Shown here: piece after piece, positions 17,792-25,677 of the stretch
Position numbering within the stretch: position 1 is the stretch's first letter
Layout of the letters: every line of letters starts with the position of its first letter
From: Sphingomonas oryzagri
Lineage (GTDB): Bacteria; Pseudomonadota; Alphaproteobacteria; Sphingomonadales; Sphingomonadaceae
DNA length: 64,000 bases
Direction: 5' to 3'
Assembly: GCF_029906645.1 (NCBI RefSeq)
Contig: NZ_JARYGZ010000001.1
Location: 2,848,084-2,912,083 of the forward strand
Made by a program: the position numbers and the translations under genes
The notes under the pieces: generated by a model
Database searches by the model: none
The model's input: the letters and a program-made list of their open reading frames with translations, nothing else
Told to the model about the DNA's origin: nothing

Positions 17792-18490
17792 ATGATCCGC
17801 GCCTTCTTCCTCGCGCTCGACGATCTCGGCGATCGGCGGGTACTCGCCATCCTCGGCCGTTCGCTGCTGCTGACGCTGGCGATCTTCGCGGGACTAGGCG
17901 TCCTGCTCGGCTGGCTGCTGAGCGGCTTCGATCCGTGCGGGCTGCTGTCCGCCGATGATTCCTGCCCACTCGGCGGAGGCGCGAGCGGTTTCGGCGCCTT
18001 CGTGCTGACCGCGTGCCTGCTCTGGTTCCTCTTCCCGGCGATCGCGATCGGCGTGATCTCCGCCTACATGGACCGGATCATCGCGGCGGTGGAGGCGCGG
18101 CGCTATCCGGAAGCCCTCGCCTCGGCCCGGCCGCTGGGCTGGGCGCGCGGGGCGTGGCTCGGCCTCAAGTCCAGCCTGCGGGTGCTGGTCTACAACCTGA
18201 TCGCCTTGCCCCTCTACGTGATCCTGCTCCTGTTGACCGGAATCGGCCCGGTGCTGCTCTTCGTGATGGTGAACGGCATCGCCTTCGGGCGCGATCTCGG
18301 CGAGATGGTCGCGACGCGACACCTCGATCGCGCGGGCACGCGCGAATGGCTGCGCGAAACGCGGGGCGACCGGGCGGTGATGGGCATGATGGTGACGGGC
18401 GTCTTCCTGCTGCCGATCGCCAACCTGCTGGCGCCGGTGCTGGGCGCCGCGATGGCGACGCACCTGTTCCACGCGCGAATCAGGCGGTGA
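17792..18490 (+). CDS. EI24/CysZ-like inner-membrane protein
   Basis: 232 residues with several hydrophobic helices (LLLTLAIFAGLGVLLGWLL, FVLTACLLWFLFPAIAIGV, VYNLIALPLYVILLLLTGIG, VTGVFLLPIANLLAPVLGAA). The helix pair and the segment FVMVNGIAFGRDLGEMVATRHL resemble the EI24/CysZ superfamily; in that family CysZ moves sulfate, but many members have no known substrate. The ATG at 17792 starts MIRAFFLALDDL. The 3' end overlaps the convergent Rieske gene by 11 bases. Confidence 0.78.
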   Translation: MIRAFFLALDDLGDRRVLAILGRSLLLTLAIFAGLGVLLGWLLSGFDPCGLLSADDSCPLGGGASGFGAFVLTACLLWFLFPAIAIGVISAYMDRIIAAVEARRYPEALASARPLGWARGAWLGLKSSLRVLVYNLIALPLYVILLLLTGIGPVLLFVMVNGIAFGRDLGEMVATRHLDRAGTREWLRETRGDRAVMGMMVTGVFLLPIANLLAPVLGAAMATHLFHARIRR

Positions 18491-18842
18491 AGATCGCGCC
18501 CTCGCGCACTTCGACCGGCCATGCGGTGAGAGACTGGCCCATGCACGGCCCGCCGACACAGGCACCGCTTTCCGGATCGAACAGCGCGCCATGCCAGGAA
18601 CAGGCGATCAGCGCGCCGTCGGGCGTCAGATAATCGTCGAGCCTCTGGGTAAGCGGCAGGCCGGCGTGCGGGCACCGATCGACATAGCCGAACGCCGATC
18701 CACCCCGTCGCACCACGAAGCCATGGAAGCGCCCGGCCTTCATCTGAAGCACGAAATTGCGCGCCTTGCCGTCCGCGATCAAGTCGATCGGGCCGAGCCG
18801 CACGCCGGGCGGCGTCGCGAACAGCCGCTCGGCATCGCTCAT
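18480..18842 (-). CDS. Rieske [2Fe-2S] ferredoxin-type protein
   Basis: A 120-residue soluble Rieske protein with both cluster-binding motifs: CPHAGLPL (C-x-H) and CSWHGALFD (C-x2-H), so a complete [2Fe-2S] site is expected. It probably acts as an electron carrier for an oxygenase. Its ATG overlaps the maiA stop (ATGA), which makes it the last gene of the hpd-hmgA-maiA tyrosine degradation group; its link to that pathway is inferred from context only. Confidence 0.88.
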   Translation of the reverse strand: MSDAERLFATPPGVRLGPIDLIADGKARNFVLQMKAGRFHGFVVRRGGSAFGYVDRCPHAGLPLTQRLDDYLTPDGALIACSWHGALFDPESGACVGGPCMGQSLTAWPVEVREGAIFTA

Positions 18843-19477
18843 TGAGGATCGGCGTCGGGTTGGCGATCCGGATGCGCGGCTTCCACCTCGGGCAGCGCGC
18901 GCGCGGCATTGGCAGCGGCGAGCAGGCGCGGATAAGACGACACATCCACCGAGAAGCGCTCGGCCGAATAGAGCTGCGGCACGAGGTAGCAATCCACCAG
19001 CGTCGGCGTATCGCCATAAGCGAAGCGCCCGCCATGTCGCTCGATCAGGGTTTCCAGCGCCGCGAAGCCGTCGCGGATCCAGCGTGCCGCCCATTGCTTC
19101 ACCGCCGCGCTGTCCGCGCCGAACTGGGTGCGCAACGCGGTGGTAACGCGGATGTTGTTAAGCGGATGGATGTCGCACCCGATCAGCGCCGCCATGGCGC
19201 GCACCACCACCCGCTCGTCGGTCTCCTTCGGCAGCAGCGGCGGATCGGGATAGCGCTCCTCCAGCCATTCGAGGATGGCCGGGCTCTGGGTCAGCAGCGT
19301 GCCATCCACCTCCAGCGTGGGCACCAGCATCTGCGGGTTCAACGCTCGATAGGCTCCGTCATTCTGCGCGCCGGCACGCAGATCATAAGTCCGCTGATCA
19401 TAAGCGACGCCCTTGAGATTGAGCGCGATTCGCGTGCGATAGGACGTGCCCGAGCGCCAATAGCCGTGGAGGATCAT
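18839..19477 (-). CDS. maiA: Maleylacetoacetate isomerase
   Basis: A zeta-class glutathione transferase that isomerises maleylacetoacetate to fumarylacetoacetate in tyrosine degradation. The 212-residue protein has the N-terminal motif [17 protein letters not shown], corresponding to the zeta SSxSxRVRIALxLKG block, and [14 protein letters not shown] for glutathione binding. The Cys often seen in the SSC motif is absent here, as in other bacterial members. It overlaps hmgA by 4 bases and the Rieske gene by 4 bases. No fumarylacetoacetase gene is seen in the window. Confidence 0.93.
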   Translation of the reverse strand: MILHGYWRSGTSYRTRIALNLKGVAYDQRTYDLRAGAQNDGAYRALNPQMLVPTLEVDGTLLTQSPAILEWLEERYPDPPLLPKETDERVVVRAMAALIGCDIHPLNNIRVTTALRTQFGADSAAVKQWAARWIRDGFAALETLIERHGGRFAYGDTPTLVDCYLVPQLYSAERFSVDVSSYPRLLAAANAARALPEVEAAHPDRQPDADPQ

Positions 19478-20763
19478 GAGGGAAGCCGCGCCTTTGCGAA
19501 TCCGGACCAGGCATCGTCATAGTCGCCCTGGAGCGTTTCCGTCTCCATCGCCCAGCGGGTCGGGCGGATGACCTGGCGGCTTTCGAACATGAAAGCCATC
19601 GTCGCCTCGATCCTGTGCGGCTTGAGATCGGCGGCGATCGCCTTCTCGTAGCTCGCCACGTCCGGCCCGTGGCCGTTCATCTGGTTGTGCAGCGATCCGC
19701 CGCCGGGTGCGAAGCCGCCTTCCTTGGCATCGTAGGCGCCTTCGATCAGCCCCATATATTCGCTCATCACGTTGCGGTGGAACCAGGGCGGCCGGAACGT
19801 CCCCTCCGCCACCATCCAGCGCGGCGGGAAGATCACGAAGTCGACGTTCGCGGTGCCCGGCGTATCGCTCGGCGAAGTCAGCACCGTGAAGATCGACGGA
19901 TCGGGATGATCGAAGCTCACCGTGTTGATCGTGTTGAAGCGGGCGAGATCGTAGCGGCAGGGCGCGAGATTGCCGTGCCACGCCACCACATCGAGCGGCG
20001 AGTGATCGAGCGTGGTCGTCCACAGGCGGCCCTGGAACTTCTGGATCACCTCGCAAGGTTCGTCACGGTCCTCATACCACGCCACTGGCGTCTCGAAGTC
20101 GCGCGGGTTGGCGAGGCCGTTGGCGCCGATCGGGCCGAGATCGGGCAGGCGGAAGAGATGCCCGTAATTCTCGCAGACATAGCCGCGCGACGGGCCGTCC
20201 AGTTCCACCCGGAAGCGCACCCCGCGCGGGATCAGCGCGATGTGGAGCGGCGCCACGTCGAGCACGCCCATCTCGGTAACGATGCGAAGGCCGCCCTGCT
20301 GCGGGAGGATCAGCAGCTCGCCGTCGGCGGAGAAGAAGACGCGGTTCTCCATCGAGCGATTGGTGGCGTAGAGGTGGATGCCGCAGCCATCCCCGCTCGC
20401 GACGTCGCCATTGCCGCCGTAGGTGACGAGACCGTCGACGAAATCGGTCGGCTCGGACGGGATCGGCAGCGGGTCCCAGCGCAGGCGGTTGGGGCTGGGC
20501 GGCACCTCGTCGAACGGGCCGGAGCGCAGCAGCTTCGCGCCCTCGTAGGGTACGAACGGCGCATGATTGGCGGTCGGCCGCATCCGGTAGAGCCAGCTCC
20601 TCCGGTTCTCGCTACGCGGCGCGGTAAAGGCGGTGCCAGACAGCTGCTCGGCATAGAGGCCGAACGGCACCTTCTGCGGCGAATTGCGCCCGATCGGCAG
20701 GGCGCCCGGCACCGCCTCGGTGGAAACATGGTTCGCGAAGCCGGGGAGGTAGTGCGACGTCAT
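19474..20763 (-). CDS. hmgA: Homogentisate 1,2-dioxygenase
   Basis: A ring-cleaving Fe(II) enzyme that converts homogentisate to maleylacetoacetate. The 429-residue protein has the expected length and family blocks [19 protein letters not shown] at the N-terminus and the iron-site region [14 protein letters not shown] and MNGHGPD near the C-terminus, containing the His, Glu and His ligands. It is the middle gene of the tyrosine catabolic group. A repeat element at 20775-20864 separates it from hpd upstream. Confidence 0.97.
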   Translation of the reverse strand: MTSHYLPGFANHVSTEAVPGALPIGRNSPQKVPFGLYAEQLSGTAFTAPRSENRRSWLYRMRPTANHAPFVPYEGAKLLRSGPFDEVPPSPNRLRWDPLPIPSEPTDFVDGLVTYGGNGDVASGDGCGIHLYATNRSMENRVFFSADGELLILPQQGGLRIVTEMGVLDVAPLHIALIPRGVRFRVELDGPSRGYVCENYGHLFRLPDLGPIGANGLANPRDFETPVAWYEDRDEPCEVIQKFQGRLWTTTLDHSPLDVVAWHGNLAPCRYDLARFNTINTVSFDHPDPSIFTVLTSPSDTPGTANVDFVIFPPRWMVAEGTFRPPWFHRNVMSEYMGLIEGAYDAKEGGFAPGGGSLHNQMNGHGPDVASYEKAIAADLKPHRIEATMAFMFESRQVIRPTRWAMETETLQGDYDDAWSGFAKARLPS

Positions 20764-20774
20764 CTCTTTCCGCT

Positions 20775-20864
20775 CCGTTCGCCCTGAGCTTGTCGAAGGG
20801 GCTGTCCTTCTTCTCGGCCGGGGTCAAGGGAAGGACAGGGCTTCGACAGGCTCAGCCCGAACGG
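20775..20864. repeat. Inverted REP-like repeat between hpd and hmgA
   Basis: Arms 20775-20807 and 20833-20864 are inverted copies of a sequence with the core CTGAGCTTGTCGAAG or CTGAGCCTGTCGAAG. The same family occurs at 63511-63598 and 63639-63666. The pair could form a long hairpin in the hpd-hmgA mRNA. Confidence 0.88.
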
Positions 20865-20873
20865 ATTTGTGGG

Positions 20874-21911
20874 TTACGCGTCCACCGCGATGACGCCGCG
20901 CCGGATTTGGTCCAGCTCGATGCTCTCGAACAACGCCTGGAAGTTGCCATTGCCAAAGCCTTCATTGCCCTTGCGCTGGATGATCTCGAAGAAGATCGGG
21001 CCGAACAGGTTCTCGGTGAAGATCTGGAGCAGCAGCCCCTCCTCGCCGACATTGCCGTCGATCAGGATGCGGTTCTTCTTCATCCGGGCGAGGTCCTCGC
21101 CGTGGTTCGGCACGCGCTTGTCGACCAGTTCGTAATAGGTCTCGATCGTGTCCTGCAGCTTCACGCCGCGCGCGCGCAGGCGCTCGACCGTGTCGTAGAT
21201 GTCCGGCGTGGTCAGCGCGAGGTGCTGGATGCCCTCGCCATGATATTCGCGGATGAATTCCTCGATCTGCGAATTGTCGTCCTGGCTCTCGTTCAGCGGG
21301 ATGCGGATCGCCTTGTCGGGCGCGATCATCGCCTGGCTGAACAGACCGGTCGCCTTGCCCTTGATGTCGAAATACTTCTGCTCCTCGAAGTTGAAGAGCG
21401 TGCGGTAGAATTCGCTCCACACCCGCATCTGGCCACGCTTGACGTTGTGGGTCAGGTGATCGAGCAGGTCGAGACCGACATTGTTGCGCGCCTCCGCCTC
21501 GCGCCAGCCGGGGAATTCCGCCCAATCGGCATAGAGATCCGCATCGTCGGCGATGAAATAGAGGTAGGAACCGCCGATCCCCTGGATCACGGTGTCGTCC
21601 TCCTCGGTCGGCTTGGCGCCATGCGCCAGCGCCCATTCCATCGCCTTGGCGGGATCGGAGACGCGGAACGCCATGGCGCTCGCAGACGGGCCATGCTCGC
21701 CCCGGAAGGCGGCGACGCGCCCCGCCTCGTCGCGGTTGAGCATCAGGTTGATGCGCCCCTGCTTGTAGCGGGTGACGTTCTTGGTCGGGTGGCGGTGCGT
21801 GGGCGTGAAGCCAAGCTGCTCGAACTGGCGGCCCATCGCCTCCGGATCGGGCGAGGTGAATTCGACGAACTCGAAGCCGTTGAGGCCCAGCGGATTGCCT
21901 TCGATCATCAC
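20874..21911 (-). CDS. hpd: 4-Hydroxyphenylpyruvate dioxygenase
   Basis: An Fe(II) dioxygenase that makes homogentisate from 4-hydroxyphenylpyruvate, the step before HmgA. The 345-residue protein has two VOC-type halves. The C-terminal iron-site regions are visible: EGIQHLALTTPDIYDTV with a ligand His, and GPIFFEIIQRKGNEGFG with the ligand Glu. The ATG at 21911 follows AGGAG. It is the first gene of the catabolic group, and a good sigma-70 promoter with an overlapping palindrome precedes it. Confidence 0.97.
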   Translation of the reverse strand: MMIEGNPLGLNGFEFVEFTSPDPEAMGRQFEQLGFTPTHRHPTKNVTRYKQGRINLMLNRDEAGRVAAFRGEHGPSASAMAFRVSDPAKAMEWALAHGAKPTEEDDTVIQGIGGSYLYFIADDADLYADWAEFPGWREAEARNNVGLDLLDHLTHNVKRGQMRVWSEFYRTLFNFEEQKYFDIKGKATGLFSQAMIAPDKAIRIPLNESQDDNSQIEEFIREYHGEGIQHLALTTPDIYDTVERLRARGVKLQDTIETYYELVDKRVPNHGEDLARMKKNRILIDGNVGEEGLLLQIFTENLFGPIFFEIIQRKGNEGFGNGNFQALFESIELDQIRRGVIAVDA

Positions 21912-21927
21912 GCACGCTCCTGATTTG

Positions 21928-21941
21928 GTATCAATTGAAAC
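21928..21941. promoter_or_regulatory. Candidate operator for the MarR regulator
   Basis: A 14-base palindrome GTATCAATTGAAAC with one mismatched pair. It lies just downstream of the hpd -10 box, where a bound repressor would block transcription. A related half, TTGGTGTCAA (21960-21969), repeats TTGGTATCAA (21925-21934) in direct orientation 35 bases away. The assignment to the adjacent MarR protein is an inference. Confidence 0.6.
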
Positions 21942-21969
21942 TATAATGGACTTGTCCGCTTGGTGTCAA
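21940..21969 (-). promoter_or_regulatory. Predicted sigma-70 promoter of hpd
   Basis: On the minus strand TTGACA (21969-21964), an 18-base spacer and TATAGT (21945-21940). The hpd start codon lies 28 bases further on. Confidence 0.65.
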
Positions 21970-21989
21970 ATGCTACCGTCACCAACGCG

Positions 21990-22442
21990 ATGAGCCGTGA
22001 CCTGATCCTCGACCGCTTCCTGCCTTACCGCCTGTCCTTCACCAGCAATCTGGTGAGCGACGCCGTGGCGGACACCTATAAAGCCCTGTTCGGCCTCACG
22101 ATCCCCGAATGGCGGCTGGTCGCGCTGATCGCCGAGCGGGAGGGGATCACCCAGCAGGAGATCGGGTCGCTCAGCCGGATGGACAAGGTGACGGTCAGCC
22201 GCGCGGCGATCGCGCTGGCCGATCGTGGCCTGATCGAGCGGCGACCCAACCCCGTCGACAAACGCTCGCAACTGCTGGCTCTGAGCGAGGCGGGCACCAA
22301 GCTCTATGAGTCGGTCGCGCCCAAGGCGCTCGAGATGGAGCGCGCCGTGTTCGGCCGCTTTTCCGATGCCGAGCTGGAGGCGTTCACCGAGATGCTGCGG
22401 CGGATCGACGCGGCGGTGCTGGAGGCGGATCCGGGCGTATGA
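21990..22442 (+). CDS. MarR-family transcriptional regulator, divergent from hpd
   Basis: A 150-residue winged-helix protein. The MarR core is visible as EGITQQEIGSLSRMDKVTVS (recognition helix region) followed by the wing NPVDKRSQLLALSEAGTKL. It is divergent from hpd with a 78-base intergenic region holding a promoter and a palindrome, so it is the likely regulator of tyrosine degradation. It is translationally coupled (ATGA overlap) to the P1 peptidase gene. I chose the ATG at 21990; an alternative start at 21960 would add 10 residues overlapping the promoter. Confidence 0.9.
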   Translation: MSRDLILDRFLPYRLSFTSNLVSDAVADTYKALFGLTIPEWRLVALIAEREGITQQEIGSLSRMDKVTVSRAAIALADRGLIERRPNPVDKRSQLLALSEAGTKLYESVAPKALEMERAVFGRFSDAELEAFTEMLRRIDAAVLEADPGV

Positions 22443-23416
22443 GGCCCGGCCCGCACAACCTGATCACAGACGTACCGGGACTGCGCGTCGGCCACGCTAC
22501 CGACGAGGCGGCCGGCACCGGCGTCACCACGGTCCTGACCGATGGCGCGTGGGTGGCGGCGGTGGATGTGCGCGGCGGCGGGCCGGGCGTGCGCGAGACC
22601 GACACGCTGGCGCCGGAGAACCTCGTGCCCGGCGTGCATGCCGTCGTGCTGTCAGGCGGATCGGTGTTCGGGCTGGCGGCGGCGGACGGTGTGGTCGCGC
22701 GGCTATCGATGCGCGGCGTGGGCCTCAGGCTCGCTTCGGAGGGCAAGGCGCTGCCGATCGTGCCGTCGGCGATCCTCTACGATCTGTCGGGCGACGGCGA
22801 CAAGGATTGGGGCGAAACGCCGCCCTATCGCGCGCTCGGCCTTGCCTCGGTGGATGCCGCGGCCGAAGAGTTCGCGCTCGGCTCGGTCGGCGCGGGCCGC
22901 GGAGCGCGGGCGGGACAGGTGAAGGGCGGCATCGGCTCGGTGTCGCTCGATATGGGCGACGGGCTGATGGCCGGTGCGTTGGCGGCGGTGAACCCGGTCG
23001 GATCGGTGTTCGTGCCCGGCGGTGAGATCTATTGGGCATGGCCTTTCGAGATCGATGATGAATTTGGCGGACGCGTGCCGGATGGCACCCCGCTCGCGCA
23101 TGATCCGATGCCGGCCGAGGGGCGGCTCACTCGTCCGCAGGCCGGGACCAACACGACGCTGGTCGTCGTCGCCACCAACGCCGCGCTCGACAAGGGCGAG
23201 GCGAAGCGGGTCGCGATGATGGCGCAGGACGGGATCGCCCGCGCAGTCCGCCCCGCGCACACACCGTTCGACGGCGACATCGTCTTCACCATCGCCGGCG
23301 GAACGATCGCGCTTCCCGCCGATGCCGGCCGCCAGCGCGAGATCGCGCGGATCGGATCGGCGGCCGCTGATTGCGTCGCCCGCGCCATCGCGAGGGGCGT
23401 CTTTCACGCTCGATAG
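22439..23416 (+). CDS. P1 (DmpA-type) aminopeptidase
   Basis: A 325-residue N-terminal-nucleophile-type peptidase of the S58/P1 family (DmpA, BapA), which cleave themselves and then hydrolyse D-, L- or beta-aminoacyl peptides. The sequence starts with NLITDVPGLRVGHATDE, typical of the family, has VVLSGGSVFGLAAADGV, and carries the autocleavage region TNTTLVVVATNAALDKGEA, with the Thr pair where the nucleophile is expected. Substrate cannot be assigned. It is co-transcribed with the MarR gene. Confidence 0.9.
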   Translation: MRPGPHNLITDVPGLRVGHATDEAAGTGVTTVLTDGAWVAAVDVRGGGPGVRETDTLAPENLVPGVHAVVLSGGSVFGLAAADGVVARLSMRGVGLRLASEGKALPIVPSAILYDLSGDGDKDWGETPPYRALGLASVDAAAEEFALGSVGAGRGARAGQVKGGIGSVSLDMGDGLMAGALAAVNPVGSVFVPGGEIYWAWPFEIDDEFGGRVPDGTPLAHDPMPAEGRLTRPQAGTNTTLVVVATNAALDKGEAKRVAMMAQDGIARAVRPAHTPFDGDIVFTIAGGTIALPADAGRQREIARIGSAAADCVARAIARGVFHAR

Positions 23417-23418
23417 AT

Positions 23419-23443
23419 ATTCTCTACTATATTAGTAGAGAAT
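23419..23443. promoter_or_regulatory. AT-rich perfect inverted repeat
   Basis: Arms ATTCTCTACTA and TAGTAGAGAAT (11 bp, no mismatch) around a 3-base centre, 2 bases after the P1 peptidase stop. It lacks a T-run, so it is a poor intrinsic terminator; it could be a protein-binding site or an mRNA 3' hairpin. The AT content stands out against the surroundings. Confidence 0.6.
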
Positions 23444-23556
23444 TGCTTGCCGAGATCAGCCCGCACGACCATGGTTGCCGCACACCCCGAATGTTCGTGG
23501 TGCCCTTCTCCTGGCCTCGCCGGTCTTTGGTCAGCCCGGCGGGGCCTTCTTTCATC

Positions 23557-23587
23557 AAAAAGGGCGGCGCCGGATGCGGCACCGCCC
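23557..23587 (-). terminator. Intrinsic terminator of the phbB-RHH operon
   Basis: On the minus strand a 10-bp stem GGGCGGTGCC/GGCGCCGCCC (one G-U pair) is followed by TTTTT, 59 bases after the stop of the ribbon-helix-helix gene. Confidence 0.85.
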
Positions 23588-23645
23588 AGGTGGAGAGGCG
23601 ACCGAGGGTGGAGGTCGCACAAGCCGCTATAAGAGCATCGCTTCG

Positions 23646-23903
23646 TTATTGCGAGTCATTATCAATGATATTTTCAGAACGCATCTGGCGCTCGCGCTCG
23701 AACAGCCAGACCCGGATCGCGCTCGCGAGATTGGGCGGGTCGTCCGCCTCGATCCGCTCCGCGTCGATGCGCGCGACCAGCGCGGAAAGCGGCAGCTGCA
23801 TCGCGACCGCCGCCTCCCCCAGCGCATCCCAGAAGATCGGCTCGAGGCTGATCGAGGTCGAATGGCCGGCGATCGCGACCGAGCGCTTGACCGGGCCGGC
23901 CAT
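23646..23903 (-). CDS. Ribbon-helix-helix domain protein
   Basis: An 85-residue protein of the alphaproteobacterial ribbon-helix-helix family (PF13467 type). The beta-strand and helix pattern is KRSVAIAGHSTSISLEPIFW followed by LSALVARIDAERI and NLASAIRVWLFERERQM, matching that family. It probably binds DNA as a dimer, but targets are unknown. It follows phbB after 11 bases with GAGG upstream of its ATG, and the two share a terminator. One possibility is a regulator of polyhydroxybutyrate metabolism; this is inference from position. Confidence 0.8.
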   Translation of the reverse strand: MAGPVKRSVAIAGHSTSISLEPIFWDALGEAAVAMQLPLSALVARIDAERIEADDPPNLASAIRVWLFERERQMRSENIIDNDSQ

Positions 23904-23914
23904 CGGAGCCTCGC

Positions 23915-24637
23915 TCAATACATGTGCTGGCCGCCGTTGATCGACAGCGTCGAGCCGGTGACGAAGCCGCCATCCTCGGCCACCAGGAAGGCCACGCCAC
24001 GCGCGATCTCGGAGGCATGACCGAGGCGGCCGACCGGGATCTTGGCGACGATCTTCTCCAGCACGTCCTCCGGCACGGCAGCGACCATGTCGGTATCGAT
24101 ATAGCCCGGCGCGATCGCGTTCACCGTCACCCCGAACTTGGCGCCTTCCTGCGCCAGCGCCTTGGTGAAGCCGTGGATGCCGGACTTGGCGGCGGCGTAA
24201 TTGACCTGCCCGTATTGGCCCGCCTGCCCGTTGATCGAGCCGATGTTGACGATCCGGCCCCAGCCGCGCGAGCGCATCCCCGGAAAGGTCGCTTTCGCCA
24301 TGTTGAAGCAGCCGCCGAGGTTGGTGTCGATCACCTGCTTCCACTGTTCGTAGGACTGCTTCAGGATCGTGCTGTCGCGCGTGATGCCCGCATTGTTGAC
24401 GATGATGTCGACGGGCCCGAGATCGTGCTCGACCTTCTCTACGCCGGCGTGCACCGCGTCGAAATCCGACACGTCCCACTTGTAGGAGGGGATGCCGGTG
24501 CGATCGGAGAAGGCCTTGGCCTTGGCATCGTCGCCCGCATAGTTGGCGGCCACCTTGATACCCATGTCCTTGAGCGCGACGCTGATCGCCTCGCCGATAC
24601 CACGGGTGCCGCCGGTCACGATCGCTACGCGGGTCAT
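23915..24637 (-). CDS. phbB: Acetoacetyl-CoA reductase
   Basis: An NADPH-dependent short-chain dehydrogenase that reduces acetoacetyl-CoA to 3-hydroxybutyryl-CoA for polyhydroxybutyrate synthesis. The 240-residue protein has the cofactor motif GGTRGIGEAI, the NNAG motif and the catalytic Ser, Tyr and Lys in NIGSINGQAGQYGQVNYAAAK, which matches PhbB rather than FabG in the QYGQ(V/T)NY segment. The ATG at 24637 follows AGGAGAGG. No phaC or phaA is in the window. Confidence 0.92.
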   Translation of the reverse strand: MTRVAIVTGGTRGIGEAISVALKDMGIKVAANYAGDDAKAKAFSDRTGIPSYKWDVSDFDAVHAGVEKVEHDLGPVDIIVNNAGITRDSTILKQSYEQWKQVIDTNLGGCFNMAKATFPGMRSRGWGRIVNIGSINGQAGQYGQVNYAAAKSGIHGFTKALAQEGAKFGVTVNAIAPGYIDTDMVAAVPEDVLEKIVAKIPVGRLGHASEIARGVAFLVAEDGGFVTGSTLSINGGQHMY

Positions 24638-24672
24638 AAGGTCCTCTCCTTTGTGCAAGAATTGCTGCAAGC

Positions 24673-25677
24673 CTAGGGGAGCGCTCTCCAGCCTTCAAGT
24701 TCCCGCTTGATGACACTTTCGGCCATCGCGAGACCTTCCGCACTCGCATTGAGGCAGGGGAGCGCCGCGAAGTGGGTGCCGCCTGACGCGAGGAAGGTTT
24801 CGCGCCCACGGATGGCGAGTTCCTCCAGCGTCTCGACACAATCCGCCGCGAATCCGGGGGCGACGATGGCGACGCGCCTGACGCCCTTGCCCGGCAGCGC
24901 GGCGAGCGTCGTGTCGGTCGCCGGCTCCAGCCATTTCGCGCGGCCGAAGCGCGACTGAAAGGTGACGATCAGTTCGCGGCCCAACGCATCGGAAAGGAGG
25001 CGCGCGGTCTTCCGGCAATGGCAATGATAGGGATCGCCCAACTCCAGCGTCCGCTGCGGCATACCGTGGAAGCTCGCGATCACCGCATCCGGTTCGAAAT
25101 CGAGCGCGGCGAGGCTGGCGCGCACCGAGATGGCCAGCGCGTCGATATAGGCGGGGTCGTCATGATAAGGCGGCAGCGTGCGGATCGCGGGCTGCCAGCG
25201 CATCCCGGCCAGCGCGGCGAAGGCGGCATCGTTGGCCGTCGCGGTCGTCGCCGCGCAATATTGCGGGTAGAGCGGCGCCAGCAGGATGCGCTCGCACCCC
25301 TGATCCTTGAGCGCGGCGAGACGATCGGCGATCGCGGGCCGGCCGTAGCGCATCGCGTAGTCCACGACCACATCGTCCCCGAACCGCCCCTTCAATCCTT
25401 CAGCCTGCGCTTTGGTGATCGCGGCGAGCGGCGAGCCATCCTTGGTCCACACCTGCCGGTAGGCATGGGCAGACTTTGCCGGCCGGGTGCGTAGGATGAT
25501 GCCGTGGAGGATCGGTTTCCACACCGCGCGCGGGACTTCGACCACACGCGGATCGGAGAGGAATTCGGCGAGGTAGCGGCGCACCGCGCCCGCTTCCGCC
25601 GCTTCGGGCGTGCCGAGGTTGATCAGCAGCACGCCGATCTTCGACGCGGGAATGTCGGGATGGTCGGTGGGTCTCAT
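24673..25677 (-). CDS. hemH: Ferrochelatase
   Basis: Inserts Fe(II) into protoporphyrin IX in the last step of haem synthesis. The 334-residue protein shows the N-terminal KIGVLLINLGTPEAAEAGAV, the catalytic His in IASFHGMPQRTLELGDPYHC and the conserved Glu in CVETLEEL. Additional Cys (HCHCRK) could reflect an iron-sulfur or structural site, but I cannot judge this. Its ATG overlaps the stop of the upstream molybdenum hydroxylase gene by 4 bases, so the two are translated from one mRNA. Confidence 0.96.
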   Translation of the reverse strand: MRPTDHPDIPASKIGVLLINLGTPEAAEAGAVRRYLAEFLSDPRVVEVPRAVWKPILHGIILRTRPAKSAHAYRQVWTKDGSPLAAITKAQAEGLKGRFGDDVVVDYAMRYGRPAIADRLAALKDQGCERILLAPLYPQYCAATTATANDAAFAALAGMRWQPAIRTLPPYHDDPAYIDALAISVRASLAALDFEPDAVIASFHGMPQRTLELGDPYHCHCRKTARLLSDALGRELIVTFQSRFGRAKWLEPATDTTLAALPGKGVRRVAIVAPGFAADCVETLEELAIRGRETFLASGGTHFAALPCLNASAEGLAMAESVIKRELEGWRALP

